Assembly (NCBI GenBank): GCA_002693775.1
Contig: NZRP01000037.1
Location: 1 to 57,876, forward strand
DNA length: 57,876 nucleotides
Direction: 5' to 3'
Source: Crocinitomicaceae bacterium
GTDB lineage: Bacteria > Bacteroidota > Bacteroidia > Flavobacteriales_D > Sanyastnellaceae
Positions 45,301 to 54,013 of this stretch are shown here, in pieces. The first letter of the stretch is position 1. Each line of letters opens with the position of its first letter. The notes beneath the pieces are model-generated. The model saw only the letters and a program-made list of their open reading frames with translations, had not been told where the DNA came from and did no database searches. The translations under genes were made by a program, and so were the position numbers.

Positions 45301-48300
45301 GAATCTAAAAGTGCGACAGAAGCCTCAGCGCTTAAACCTGACCAAGTAACGCTTGATAATGGATAGAAGTTCTCTAGCTGAAGTAACGGTGCATTGTAGC
45401 AAACCGTAGTATCAGGGCCAGCAACAGCTATTGTTGGGTCGACAACTGTATATGTTAGAGTGTCTGTATTAGTACAACCTGTTGCGTTTGATGTAAACTG
45501 ATAGACCACTTCAAAACTGCCAACACCAGTAAATGAAGGGTCGACTATGCCATCAGGTGAAATAGCCCCAAAAGCATCGCCTAAGCCATAAAACTCACCT
45601 GAACCGCCATCAGAAAGTCCAGGACTAAAGCCTTCAAGAGTTGATGGAATTGGTTGATTACAAAACTCTACATCATCACCCGCAAATACTGTTGGGATGT
45701 CTAAAATCGTAACTACGTGAGTGGTTGTATCCGAACATGAAGTTAATGGGTCTGTGTACCAATAAATCAAGTCCCAGTCTCCAACGCCTATACCAGAGTT
45801 GAAAGTCCCGGCTTGCGAGTCTACAACTCCGTCTCCTTCCCAAGTGCCACCAAATGGACTAAACGATGAAAGTGATACCTCACCCTCATTGACACAAAAA
45901 ACATCAGAGCCTGTTACGTTTAGAATTGGTAAAGAATCTATGGTCACAACAACAGTATCGGAAGAATAACACGTGCCAGTCCCAAATTCTATCATGAACG
46001 AGTGTTCTCCAGGAGATAACAAAGTTGGATCTATCAAACCTGACGAAGCATCTATAATCGCTGCATTTGATTCGACCGTTTCACCAAACCAATTGGAACC
46101 AATCGTTGGAGACCCTAAAAGTTCAAACTCAGGAATGTTAATACAAATGTCCACGTCTTCTCCAGCATATGCGGGAATCGGAGGTGAAACCGACACCATT
46201 AATGTGTCAGAATTAAAACACCCTGTCTCATCACTTGTAAACGTGTATACAATATCAAATTCTCCATTTCCTGAAACTATTGGATCAAATTCTCCCCCGT
46301 CAGTTATTGCGTTTACAGCTTCTCCCAAACCAGTAAATACACCAATGCCTCCATCATTGTTTAATGGAAAATTACCTATTAGCTGTTCATTAATTGGTTG
46401 ATTACACAATAGTAAATCGTTGCCGGCAAAAACCTGTGGTATATCATTAATAACAACTTGGTGTAATGCTGTGTCAGAACATAAGGTTAGTGTGTCAGTA
46501 TACCAGTAAATTAAATCATATATGCCCCCTAGTTGGTTGGAATTAAAGGTCCCTAAAGCATCGTCAATTAGACCTTCTCCTTCCCAAGTGCCACCTGGTA
46601 AGCTTGTTTCACTTAGTTGTACAATGCCATCATTTGAACAGAATTCATCATTTTCAATCACCTCTACATTAGGCAAGTCAATTATCGTTATGGAAACTGT
46701 ATCAGATGTATAGCAAGATTCCTCGCCATATTCCAGTAAAAATTCATGAATGCCAGGAAGTAAATTCTGTGGGTTTATAATTCCATTAATTTGGTCTAAT
46801 AGTGCGCTTTCAGGTGTGTTTCCTAAAACAAACCATGTTCCACCAGTTTCAGGGGTGTAGTCTTCAAATTGTACATCTGGGCTGTTATTACAAATTGCAA
46901 AATCTAGTCCGGCGTTTGCAATTACAGGATCTATAACTTCAAATTCTAAAGTGTCTGTATTTATACACCCAGTAGCTGAAGAAGTAAATTGATACACAGC
47001 TTCAAACACACCTACACCTGTAACAAAAGGATTTATTGTGCCATCTGGAGATACCGCTAAATTTGCAGGTCCTAATCCATAGAAAATTCCCTCTCCTCCA
47101 TCCGTTAAACCAGGAATATAGCCGTCAAGATTGGTCAAAATGGATTGATTGCAAAGCTCAATGTCTGGACCAGCATAAACTGTTGGAACATCTTGGATTA
47201 GTACAGAATGTGAAGCTGTGTCAGAACATGTAGTGCTCTCATCAAGGTACCAATAGATCAAATCATATGTTCCTGTCCCAACACCGGAATTAAAGGTTCC
47301 TGTATCTTCATCAACTACTCCGTTGCCTTCCCAAACTCCCCCTTGAGGCGTTGCTTGTGTAAGTGATACAACTCCATTATTTGAACAGAATATTCCTTGG
47401 CTATCTAAGCTTATTTCTGGAAGCGCAAGGGTGGTAATTGAAACTGTATCGTTTGTGTAGCAAGTTCCTGTTCCATACTCTAATAAAAAGTCATATTCTC
47501 CTACAGGTAAGAATTGGGGATTTATGACACCTAGTTGGTTGTCACTTAATGCGGTTAATGGCGTGCCATTTATTGCTGTCCACAACACCCCTTCTGTTGG
47601 ATAATAGTCTTCTAAGTTAATCTGAGGTGCATTAAAACAAACTGTAGTGTCTGGCCCAGCAAAAGCTATTTCCAAATTTGTTATCTGTACATCAATTGTG
47701 TCGGTGTTTACACAACCAGTAATAGCACTTGTGAACTGATATACAACTTCGAATAGGCCTGGTCCTGTTAGTGAGGGGTCAACTTCTCCCTCAGGAGATA
47801 CGGCGCCTTGCGCATCACCTAGACCATAAAACATTCCATTGCCATTTTCATTTAATCCTGGATAAAAGCCCTCTAATTGCGCTGTATAATTAGTTTGGAA
47901 ACAGAATGTGGTATCAGGTCCTGCGTCTAAAAATGGTAAATCAATAACGTCGATTGCAAAGCTTAGGTAATTTGAACACCCGTTGGAATCTGTGACAAAT
48001 AATTCTAATTCTTGAATGCCGACAAAATCCCAAGAATTGGCAATAGTATACCCGTCATTTACTATTAAATCAACATCTGACAACCACTCAATGAAATAAG
48101 GACCTGTGCCACCTTCAATGGTTAATTCGAATATCCCCGACTCATATAAACATAGTGATTCAGGGCCATCCCAGTAAACATTTGGTCTCTCATATACTTC
48201 AAGAATCATTGCATCTTGAGTAAAACACGTTCCTTCTCCAAAGTCATAAAAAAATTGATAAAGGCCTGAATCAAAATTTGATATGTCTAAAGAATCTGAA

Positions 48301-51300
48301 ACAGAATTGCCAATGAAATCTCCTGTCCAATTTCCGCCAATAGGAGTGTAAGAGTCCTGTATAATTATGGTGTCTATATTACAAACCGCAATATCTGGTC
48401 CGGCTTCAGCAAAGGTCGGCGGTATAACTTCTATGGTTAAGCTATCAGCGTTTTCACAACCATTTAAGTCAGTGTACTCATAGTAAATAAGTGATGTGCC
48501 TACGCCAATAACAGAAGGGTCAACTTCTCCTGTAAATTCATTTTGGATTCCTAGTCCATCCCAAACACCTCCAAAGGGGTTGTTGTCGCTAAGTGTTGTA
48601 AGGATTGATTGATTACAAAATTGCACGTCAGGTCCAGCATCAACTATAGGAAGACTGTATACTTCTACATTTATCTCATCACTGCCCTCACACCCGTTAT
48701 CATCTACTACATATGCAGTAAGCGATGTAATATTTTGATCAGCTATTGTGATAAAATTCTCGTCTATAAGTGACAAATTATCTTCTGACCAACTTACATC
48801 ATAATCAGGAGTGCCATCTGAAATTGATGTTGTCAAATCCAGCTCTTCCTGATCACAAATTGAAAAATCTCCAATTATGTCAATTACAGGAAGTGGGTAT
48901 GCAATTATATCAAAGGTGGTGTCAGAAGAACAAGATTCAAACTGATAATTTATTGTTCCTGTGACAGTTTCTGTTGTGCTTCCTGAAGCTAGATAAATAG
49001 CTGAATTGCCTGAGTTTGAAATGATTGGATTGTTGGACGACCAACTATAGTCATCCGCCCCAAAAGCACCTATTTCTATTGTGCTGCCTAAGCATTCTCC
49101 AGGCAAGGAAGTTGTTGTAATCTCAGGGTTTTCATAAACTAAAACCGAAATGTTTGACGAGTCTACTCCACATACATTAGTTGCTGTCGCTTCAATTGAG
49201 TGTTCGCCAAAACTGTTTAAAGGAACAATGATTGGTTCAATTTCCGATGAGTCTGATGAATGATATACGCCATCTACGAACCAATTAATAACATATATGT
49301 CATAATTTCCATCGTCAAACTGGATGATACTTGATGTAACTTCTTCTGTTTCGCAAATAAAGTAATCATCGGCATCTATCAAAATTTCCGGTATGTCATA
49401 GGCTTCAATAATAAATGAGGATTCTCCCGTAATATTACAATTAGATGGAAGGAAATTTTCCGGGGGTGTGTGGATGAGGCTTATCTGATAATCAACTGGT
49501 TCAAGCAATACTATTGTTGGGCTTTCAGAATTTGGCCCAGAACCAGCCGCCCATTCAAAGGCTCCGTTTTGAATAACCCATTCTCTATTAAATGTTCCAC
49601 AAGATAATGGCGGTGTAAGATCCGTTAGGGTTACTTCCAACGGAATGCAACCATTGTTTGGAAAATGGCTCTCAATTGGCTCTAGGATATCTGGATAAAC
49701 ACATATTTCATGATCATCCTGACCGTTAGAACAAGCAGCAAGCTGCTCTAAAACATTAATCTGGTATAGCCCTGGCTCTAAAAAGCTGGTAGTAAAAATT
49801 GAGCTTGTATCGGGACTAAAGATGTTAGGTAAAGTAGATGGGTTTGGAGGGATTTGTCCTTGTAGCGGAAGCACATACCAATTTGGCTTTCCATTCTGAC
49901 ACTCATCATCATCATCAATTGATGTGCCCGTGGATGGAGAGGTAAATGTAGTTGGTTGATTTACGCAGGTTATTGTGTCTCCTGTAATTAAAGGGGAGGG
50001 CTCAAGATTAATTTGAACAGGATCTTGGATAAAGTTTGTGGCATCGCAATCATTGTCAGCGGTTATCATAATAAAAAAAGAATTTTGCACGCCTGAAAGA
50101 GACGTATAACCACATGAAGAAATTTCATACAAATGACTTAAATAAACCTCTCCTGTTGTTGGATCTATAAGGTCAAGAAATTCCTGATGCGTATATTCTT
50201 CAGATGTTTCGTCTCCCCACTGTATTGTATATATTGTTGAAGCTGCATTATTTTGAAAATCATATACCGGATACGTAATTTCTACAGGGCTGCATAGTCC
50301 AGTTGTATTCCCCGGTGAAGTTGAGCCTAATTGAGGATTGCTCCCTATAAACAGCTCTGAAGATATTGAATTCACACAGCCGTTCAATCCATATAAATCA
50401 ATATTAATAGGATATGAGCCCAAATTACTATAATCAGGACTAGTAATGTCAAACGTCGGCACAATAGGGGGTGGAGTATACAATAACGTGTCGCCTAGGC
50501 CCCAGTCAATATAAAAATAATCAATTCCGCCCCCACCAAAAGGTTCGGGGGTGAAAATTAAAGTAATCGAAGTGTCAGCTTGAGCAGAAAAGTTTGAGCA
50601 GATTGGCGCCACATCTAGATCTTCTCCTGGATTGGGAGTTTGACCTATTTCTACGAGTTGAGTTACAGACGATTGACAGTCATTAAGGTCTGTGATACTT
50701 AATGTTATTGGAATGTCTAAAAACCAACCTCCATCTATTATAATGTCCTCTGTCGGACTAGACTCAACAGAGGTGCCAAAAATACCATTTGGACCAAACT
50801 CCCAATAATAATTTGAACCAAGCCCTCCTATTGAAGTGTTTTGAAAATTAATTCCTTGGTTGCCACAACCTCCTTCATTAACAACATTAAAATCCGCAAT
50901 TGGCGCACCACCTGGCTGACACTCACAAGAAAAATAATCGTAGTTGTCTATAATTTCTTGTAGAGAATACGTTTCTAAACAAATACAACTAAATGACTCT
51001 CCTGGGGCGTTTATATTTATCAAGTCTATAATAAGAGTCAGGTTGAGGTCGTCATAGTTGAGGGCGTAATTATTTGGAACAATTACTTCATTTGTTCCGT
51101 CTATTGAAAGCCCCCCTGTATCCCATATATAATTTGTTACTAACTCGTACTGAGTGGTATCATATTCAAAATCTATTGCATCTATACCTAACATTAAATC
51201 ACAAGGAAGGGAGTCAAGAAAATTCAGTTCAAAATCCACTGAATCACAAAGATTTGGTGGTTGAGGAATCTCTATTGCTTGAGTAATTGTTGCCGTACAG

Positions 51301-51968
51301 CTGTCAGCATCTGTCGCAGACATGGAAATGACGAAAGATTCTGTAGGACTTTCGTCATCTGTTAGGAAGGTTATTCCGAAATCTTGTGTAATTGATGTCG
51401 TCTGGCTGTCGTCATCATTAATAGCCCATTCATAAACATAAGAACTTAAGTCGTCCGTTGTATTATTAAATAAAATCTGACCACCACCACAATCGATTAG
51501 ATAATCAACTTCAAAAGTAGGTTCGGGAAGGTTGGGCTGACAGTCACATGAAAAATGTTCGTAATTGTCCACAATCACAGAAATGTCATATGATTCGAAA
51601 CATTGGCAAGTAAATATGTCCAATGAATCATTCTGGTTTTCTAACAAGATGTCAACCGTTAAAGTTAAAATCGTCTCATCAGACTGGAGTATGTCGTTAG
51701 TTATAATTACTGTGTTCGAATTAGGAAATTCTATATCACTAACTTCCCATATGTATGATAAACTTAAATCATATGTTTCTTGATCATATGAAAAGGTTAC
51801 TGGGTCTACTTGAAAGAAAATATTACACGGATGAGCACCTATAGTGCTCCCATTCAAATCTATCTCTGCACAAATGTCATTACACTCCTGTGAATACGAT
51901 TCTTGTGTGAAAGAAAATAGCGTGAATAAAAGTGTTAAGCAATGATATTTAAAGTTGTAATATTTGAT
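42390..51968 (-). CDS. Giant repeat adhesin with type B sorting domain; apparent start codon is ATC
   Basis: About 3192 residues if read from the ATC at 51968. A conventional start is only found 37 codons later (TTG 51857), which would omit the signal peptide. The codons before the TTG encode KYYNFKYHCLTLLFTLF and SFTQESYSQ, a clear signal peptide, and ICAEIDLNGSTIGAHPC, which aligns without gaps to an internal repeat (LCDSVDFELNFLDSLPC), so they must have been translated. An in-frame TGA at 51972-51974 limits the frame. Order of parts: two N-terminal repeats, PKD and Ig-like domains, four 245-250-residue super-repeats, a run of PKD domains (YEWEFGNSATSEEPSPTYIY and others), and a type B C-terminal domain (YVPNSFTPPFEGSNSKGINDAW). 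Likely a cell-surface adhesin in the manner of SprB, with PorP/SprF downstream. Confidence 0.88.
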   Translation of the reverse strand: MKYYNFKYHCLTLLFTLFSFTQESYSQECNDICAEIDLNGSTIGAHPCNIFFQVDPVTFSYDQETYDLSLSYIWEVSDIEFPNSNTVIITNDILQSDETILTLTVDILLENQNDSLDIFTCQCFESYDISVIVDNYEHFSCDCQPNLPEPTFEVDYLIDCGGGQILFNNTTDDLSSYVYEWAINDDDSQTTSITQDFGITFLTDDESPTESFVISMSATDADSCTATITQAIEIPQPPNLCDSVDFELNFLDSLPCDLMLGIDAIDFEYDTTQYELVTNYIWDTGGLSIDGTNEVIVPNNYALNYDDLNLTLIIDLININAPGESFSCICLETYSLQEIIDNYDYFSCECQPGGAPIADFNVVNEGGCGNQGINFQNTSIGGLGSNYYWEFGPNGIFGTSVESSPTEDIIIDGGWFLDIPITLSITDLNDCQSSVTQLVEIGQTPNPGEDLDVAPICSNFSAQADTSITLIFTPEPFGGGGIDYFYIDWGLGDTLLYTPPPIVPTFDITSPDYSNLGSYPINIDLYGLNGCVNSISSELFIGSNPQLGSTSPGNTTGLCSPVEITYPVYDFQNNAASTIYTIQWGDETSEEYTHQEFLDLIDPTTGEVYLSHLYEISSCGYTSLSGVQNSFFIMITADNDCDATNFIQDPVQINLEPSPLITGDTITCVNQPTTFTSPSTGTSIDDDDECQNGKPNWYVLPLQGQIPPNPSTLPNIFSPDTSSIFTTSFLEPGLYQINVLEQLAACSNGQDDHEICVYPDILEPIESHFPNNGCIPLEVTLTDLTPPLSCGTFNREWVIQNGAFEWAAGSGPNSESPTIVLLEPVDYQISLIHTPPENFLPSNCNITGESSFIIEAYDIPEILIDADDYFICETEEVTSSIIQFDDGNYDIYVINWFVDGVYHSSDSSEIEPIIVPLNSFGEHSIEATATNVCGVDSSNISVLVYENPEITTTSLPGECLGSTIEIGAFGADDYSWSSNNPIISNSGNSAIYLASGSTTETVTGTINYQFESCSSDTTFDIIAYPLPVIDIIGDFSICDQEELDLTTSISDGTPDYDVSWSEDNLSLIDENFITIADQNITSLTAYVVDDNGCEGSDEINVEVYSLPIVDAGPDVQFCNQSILTTLSDNNPFGGVWDGLGIQNEFTGEVDPSVIGVGTSLIYYEYTDLNGCENADSLTIEVIPPTFAEAGPDIAVCNIDTIIIQDSYTPIGGNWTGDFIGNSVSDSLDISNFDSGLYQFFYDFGEGTCFTQDAMILEVYERPNVYWDGPESLCLYESGIFELTIEGGTGPYFIEWLSDVDLIVNDGYTIANSWDFVGIQELELFVTDSNGCSNYLSFAIDVIDLPFLDAGPDTTFCFQTNYTAQLEGFYPGLNENGNGMFYGLGDAQGAVSPEGEVDPSLTGPGLFEVVYQFTSAITGCVNTDTIDVQITNLEIAFAGPDTTVCFNAPQINLEDYYPTEGVLWTAINGTPLTALSDNQLGVINPQFLPVGEYDFLLEYGTGTCYTNDTVSITTLALPEISLDSQGIFCSNNGVVSLTQATPQGGVWEGNGVVDEDTGTFNSGVGTGTYDLIYWYLDESTTCSDTASHSVLIQDVPTVYAGPDIELCNQSILTNLDGYIPGLTDGGEGIFYGLGPANLAVSPDGTINPFVTGVGVFEAVYQFTSSATGCINTDTLEFEVIDPVIANAGLDFAICNNSPDVQFEDYTPETGGTWFVLGNTPESALLDQINGIINPQNLLPGIHEFLLEYGEESCYTSDTVSITIIDLPNVEVIENDEFCSNDGIVQLSETSLPGGTWEGEGLIDDALGTFNSNQLGGIYDLIYWYTDTLTLCSDTALHQVVINDIPQVFAGNDLLLCNQPINEQLIGNFPLNNDGGIGVFTGLGEAVNAITDGGEFDPIVSGNGEFDIVYTFTSDETGCFNSDTLMVSVSPPIPAYAGEDVDICINIPEFELLGSPTIGSNWFGETVESNAAIIDASSGLIDPTLLSPGEHSFMIEFGTGTCYSSDTVVVTIDSLPILNVTGSDVFCVNEGEVSLSSFSPFGGTWEGDGVVDSQAGTFNSGIGVGDWDLIYWYTDPLTSCSDTTTHVVTILDIPTVFAGDDVEFCNQPIPSTLEGFSPGLSDGGSGEFYGLGDAFGAISPDGIVDPSFTGVGSFEVVYQFTSNATGCTNTDTLTYTVVDPTIAVAGPDTTVCYNAPLLQLENFYPLSSVTWSGLSAEASVALLDSETGLINPQLLLPGDYEFMIEFGTGTCYTTDVLVVSVEPLPEIYISSDDSFCGNLGSQILEEPSPTGGTWFGLNVLDSQSGLYNTLQPAGSYQVNYTYTDQTTQCADTVIHDVEIYPVPDSQFGFDTLGCNNLVYPFSQLSTGANVYEWEFGNSATSEEPSPTYIYPDIGEYVVTLYASNNWGCEDTTSAVIEVTELPIASFSLNTDLGCAPLFLSVSDESYSPYSSYEWELNGQSFTGSILPDQVLTQGDSIILYDLQLTLTNLCGESLNTQEITVLPQPEMEFNLQSEPMCSPYTATIQYAGVGLPTYIEWDYGNGQTSTGASPLSPTYIVDSLTTTYTITLTGENECGTDTFSLPIEVQPNDVLSIFSTSTTDGCPPLEVVVNNLSLSSTDVSFDFGDGNYFTGEQATNIYEEEGEYTLIQYVDNGCSYDTSEIVITVHPEPEFALISESDEVCEGDEATFSVDAISPGGIEWDFGDGGAANGISVNYTFFDSGLYDVEATVLSNIYGCVGVESFSIEVFPTPVLNIEPSALSGCSPLPITFQNETSVTSFWTWDFGDSTPNGVEETPTHTFTNNSYVQQSFDVTVDALTINGCSTNGEFTIDVLPEPIAAFDISDQLLCGLPSTIYLSNLSDGTSLQYQWSVNNQEAGGAFQPSFEVNNYGDHLVELLVTNLFGCTATASESVAVYSFPSPEILMTPSAGCAPLQVAFNDISSGSIGTSITIANADWLIYNGPVPNFPLTINQSGNFVLNMVSISAEGCESELEIPEIINVWPEPNVDFDVVPLVYSSFNPNLSHPSNTAFEFLNLTTGHESSYWEFGNGGVSTEESPVFDFILPGSYHTTLTATSEHGCVSSHSEMVTISTELEIYVPNSFTPPFEGSNSKGINDAWRPEFSNLDVIESYNIQIYNRWGMLVWESDDPEEYWLGEAGENGQYYSQNDVYTYVIKVNSNTWVDKGKELRGFITILR
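44950..47930 (-). repeat. Four tandem super-repeats of about 745 bp inside the giant adhesin gene
   Basis: Approximate units (minus strand, 5' to 3'): 47930-47179, 47178-46433, 46432-45688, 45687-44950. Each codes for 245-250 residues holding three Ig-like modules, with recurring blocks [YF]AG-x-D-x-x-x-C-[NF]-Q, GLG-[DP]-A, VVYQFTS-x-x-TGC-x-N(T/S)DT, C-[YF]-x-[NAI]-[APS], GT-[GE]-x-CY-[ST]-x-D, GG-[VT]-WEG-x-G-[VL]-[VI]-D and YDLIYWY-x-D-x-x-T-x-CSDT. Units 3 and 4 share an identical 29-base run (45967-45995 and 45220-45248, offset 747), pointing to recent duplication or conversion. The fourth unit is the most diverged at its end. Confidence 0.85.
50905..51888 (-). repeat. Two N-terminal repeats in the giant adhesin
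   Basis: Copy A about 51888-51540, copy B about 51255-50905, separated by a PKD/Ig-like domain. Both hold C-x4-D pattern starts, a YD-x-x-[TQ]-Y-[DE]-L stretch, then L-T-[VL]-[TI]-[VI]-D-[IL], C-x-C-[FL]-E-[ST]-Y and I-[VI]-DNY-[ED]-[HY]-FSC-[DE]-CQP. The end of both is rich in paired cysteines (C-x-C and C-x-CQP), suggesting a disulphide-bonded module. Confidence 0.7.
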
Positions 51969-52133
51969 TGTTCAATATTAGCTACAAAAATAAAAAAATT
52001 ACAATAGAATTCTAGTGCTATAAATGAACTTACTTTACCAAAAACTAGAGCGTTTTAAGCTGGTTGACGTTTAAAAGTTGGCTAAAAGCTGAAGGGTTTA
52101 CTGATGAGTTTGAACTTGCCTTCGAATGCTTCA

Positions 52134-52358
52134 TTAACAAGCGTCAACATCTTTTAATTCGTCAGCCAAGTTGTTAACATGATTGTTAAGGTCCTTAATC
52201 TGTGCTTTTAACTGATTATTCTCAGTTGAAAGCTCGACAATTTCATTGTTTAAGTCATATGTTTTTTGGTCTTAATAGGAGAATAAAGAAGAAGCGTTTG
52301 AACTCGAAGAAAGGAATAAAAGAGCAGCAACAAACTGCATAAAAAACGTAAGTCGCAT
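52134..52358 (-). pseudogene. Broken gene for a small secreted coiled-coil protein (one in-frame TAA)
   Basis: Reading the minus strand from ATG 52358 gives MRLTFFMQFVAALLFLSSS, a good signal peptide, then NASSLFSY, then a TAA at 52274-52272 (codon 28), and, in the same frame, DQKTYDLNNEIVELSTENN and QLKAQIKDLNNHVNNLADEL, ending KDVDAC at a TAA at 52136-52134. The part after the stop is a regular heptad coiled coil with hydrophobic positions filled by Leu, Ile and Val. A signal peptide and coiled coil lying in one frame on both sides of a single stop is best read as a 74-codon gene with one nonsense change. It lies just upstream of the giant adhesin gene on the same strand. The other possibility is stop-codon readthrough or a sequencing error. 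Function is unknown. Confidence 0.7.
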
Positions 52359-52430
52359 GATTAGAAACGAGTAAAGATTTTTAAGCATAAGGATTTCACA
52401 ATTATCTGCACTCTGTCGCGGCTAAGTAGG

Positions 52431-52438
52431 TAACTTTG
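52431..52438 (+). promoter_or_regulatory. -7 element of glyS-pgk
   Basis: Exact TAACTTTG, 39 bases before ATG 52478; unlike the leaderless cases here, this gene would have a leader of about 35 bases. Confidence 0.45.
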
Positions 52439-52477
52439 CGAAGTTCAAACATCAATTGTTGCAAAACATCAATAAAA

Positions 52478-54013
52478 ATGAGCGCAGAAGACGGATTAAA
52501 AAAGGTAATAAGCCACGCTAAAGAGTATGGATTTGTATTCCCAAGTAGTGAGATCTACGACGGACTAAGTGCGGCATACGATTACGGGCAACTTGGTAGC
52601 GAGCTTAAAAATAACCTTAAGCATTACTGGTGGACAGCAATGGTGAGAATGAACGACAACATCGTAGGAATCGATGCTGCCATCTTCATGCACCCAACCA
52701 CCTGGAAGGCTTCAGGTCACGTTGATGCATTCAACGACCCGCTTATTGATAATAAAGACAGCAAAAAGCGCTACAGAGCAGACGTTCTTATTGAGGAGTT
52801 TGTCGCAAAGATTGAGGGGAAGATTAATAAGGATGTAGCTAAGGGTAAAAAGAGGTTTGGCGACGACTTTAATGAAGAAGAATTCCGCTCAACTAACCCC
52901 AACGTCCTTCGCCGTCAGAAAAAGATTGACGAGATAAATGGCAGATTTAAGTCTGCAATGGATACTGACGATTTGGAGGCGGTTAAGTCTCTAATCGAAG
53001 ATCTTGAAATTGCTTGCCCAGTTAGTGGTTCTAAAACCTGGACAGACGTAAGACAGTTCAACCTAATGTTCAAGACTGAGCTTGGGGCTGTGAGTGGTGA
53101 TTCAGGAGTGGTTTATCTACGTCCTGAAACTGCACAGGGAATTTTTGTAAACTACTTGAATGTTCAGAAGAGCGGAAGGATGAAGTTACCGTTTGGTATA
53201 GCCCAAATAGGTAAGGCGTTTAGAAACGAAATCATAGCTCGTCAATTCATTTTCAGAATGCGTGAGTTTGAACAAATGGAAATGCAATTCTTTGTTAAGC
53301 CTGGCACTCAAGAAGAGTGGTACAATCACTGGAAATCTGCTCGTAAAGATTGGCATGCTTCACTGGGCATGGGAGATGAAAACTACAGGTTCCACGATCA
53401 CATTAAGTTAGCTCACTATGCAGATGCAGCATGCGACATCGAGTTTAATTTCCCAATGGGATTCAAGGAGCTCGAAGGAATTCACTCAAGAACTGACTTT
53501 GATCTTAAATCTCACGAAGAACAAAGCGGTAAAAAGCTACGTTTCTTCGATCCAGAAACTAAAGAAAGCTACGTTCCCTACGTGGTAGAAACTTCAATAG
53601 GTTTAGATAGACTTTTCCTTGCTGTTCTTAGCAATGCTTACACTGAAGAAAAGCTTGAAGGAGGAGCAGAAAGAACTGTTTTAAGAATACCTCCAGCTAT
53701 TGCTCCAATAAAAGCAGCGGTACTTCCTCTTATTAAAAAGGATGGTCTTCCAGAAAAGGCAAAGGAGATTTTAAGCTTACTTAGAATTAACCACAACGTG
53801 CAGTATGACGAAAAGGACGCAATAGGCCGTCGCTACCGTCGTCAAGACGCTATTGGAACACCTCTTTGCATCACTGTGGACCACGACACTTTAACTGATA
53901 ACGCAGTTACTGTGAGAGAAAGAGACGGTATGACTCAAGAAAGAATCGCCATCACAGACCTTGCTGCATACGTTGATTCTAAAGTTGGTATGCAAACTCT
54001 ATTCAATAAATAA
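52478..54013 (+). CDS. glyS: Glycine--tRNA ligase (single-chain, dimeric class II type)
   Basis: A 511-residue class II synthetase of the single-chain alpha2 type used in Bacteroidota and eukaryotes; it is not the alpha/beta GlyQ-GlyS enzyme of E. coli. ATG 52478 (MSAEDGLKKVISHAKEYGFVFPSSEIYDGLSAAYDYGQLG) gives the usual N-terminus; an in-frame start at 52436 would lie in the promoter region. The active-site motifs are visible: YLRPETAQGIFVNYLN (motif-2 region), GKAFRNEIIARQFIFRMREFEQMEMQFF, and GLDRLFLAVLSNAY (motif 3). The C-terminal anticodon-binding domain begins about residue 400 (PPAIAPIKAAVLPLIKKDGL). Stop TAA overlaps the pgk ATG by one base. Confidence 0.96.
   Translation: MSAEDGLKKVISHAKEYGFVFPSSEIYDGLSAAYDYGQLGSELKNNLKHYWWTAMVRMNDNIVGIDAAIFMHPTTWKASGHVDAFNDPLIDNKDSKKRYRADVLIEEFVAKIEGKINKDVAKGKKRFGDDFNEEEFRSTNPNVLRRQKKIDEINGRFKSAMDTDDLEAVKSLIEDLEIACPVSGSKTWTDVRQFNLMFKTELGAVSGDSGVVYLRPETAQGIFVNYLNVQKSGRMKLPFGIAQIGKAFRNEIIARQFIFRMREFEQMEMQFFVKPGTQEEWYNHWKSARKDWHASLGMGDENYRFHDHIKLAHYADAACDIEFNFPMGFKELEGIHSRTDFDLKSHEEQSGKKLRFFDPETKESYVPYVVETSIGLDRLFLAVLSNAYTEEKLEGGAERTVLRIPPAIAPIKAAVLPLIKKDGLPEKAKEILSLLRINHNVQYDEKDAIGRRYRRQDAIGTPLCITVDHDTLTDNAVTVRERDGMTQERIAITDLAAYVDSKVGMQTLFNK

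Noticed and set aside
45973-46401. 142-codon open frame on the plus strand
   Set aside because: Antisense shadow of one adhesin super-repeat; low-complexity Pro/Ser sequence and no start signals.
44950-47930. Direct repeats considered as a CRISPR array or duplicated mobile element
   Set aside because: Period of about 745 bp, all in one coding frame, with no short repeats and spacers and no terminal inverted repeats or transposase.
51975-52020. AT-rich tract considered as a replication origin or terminator
   Set aside because: No DnaA-box-like clusters or dnaA/dnaN genes nearby, and no stable hairpin; it is probably just the adhesin upstream region.
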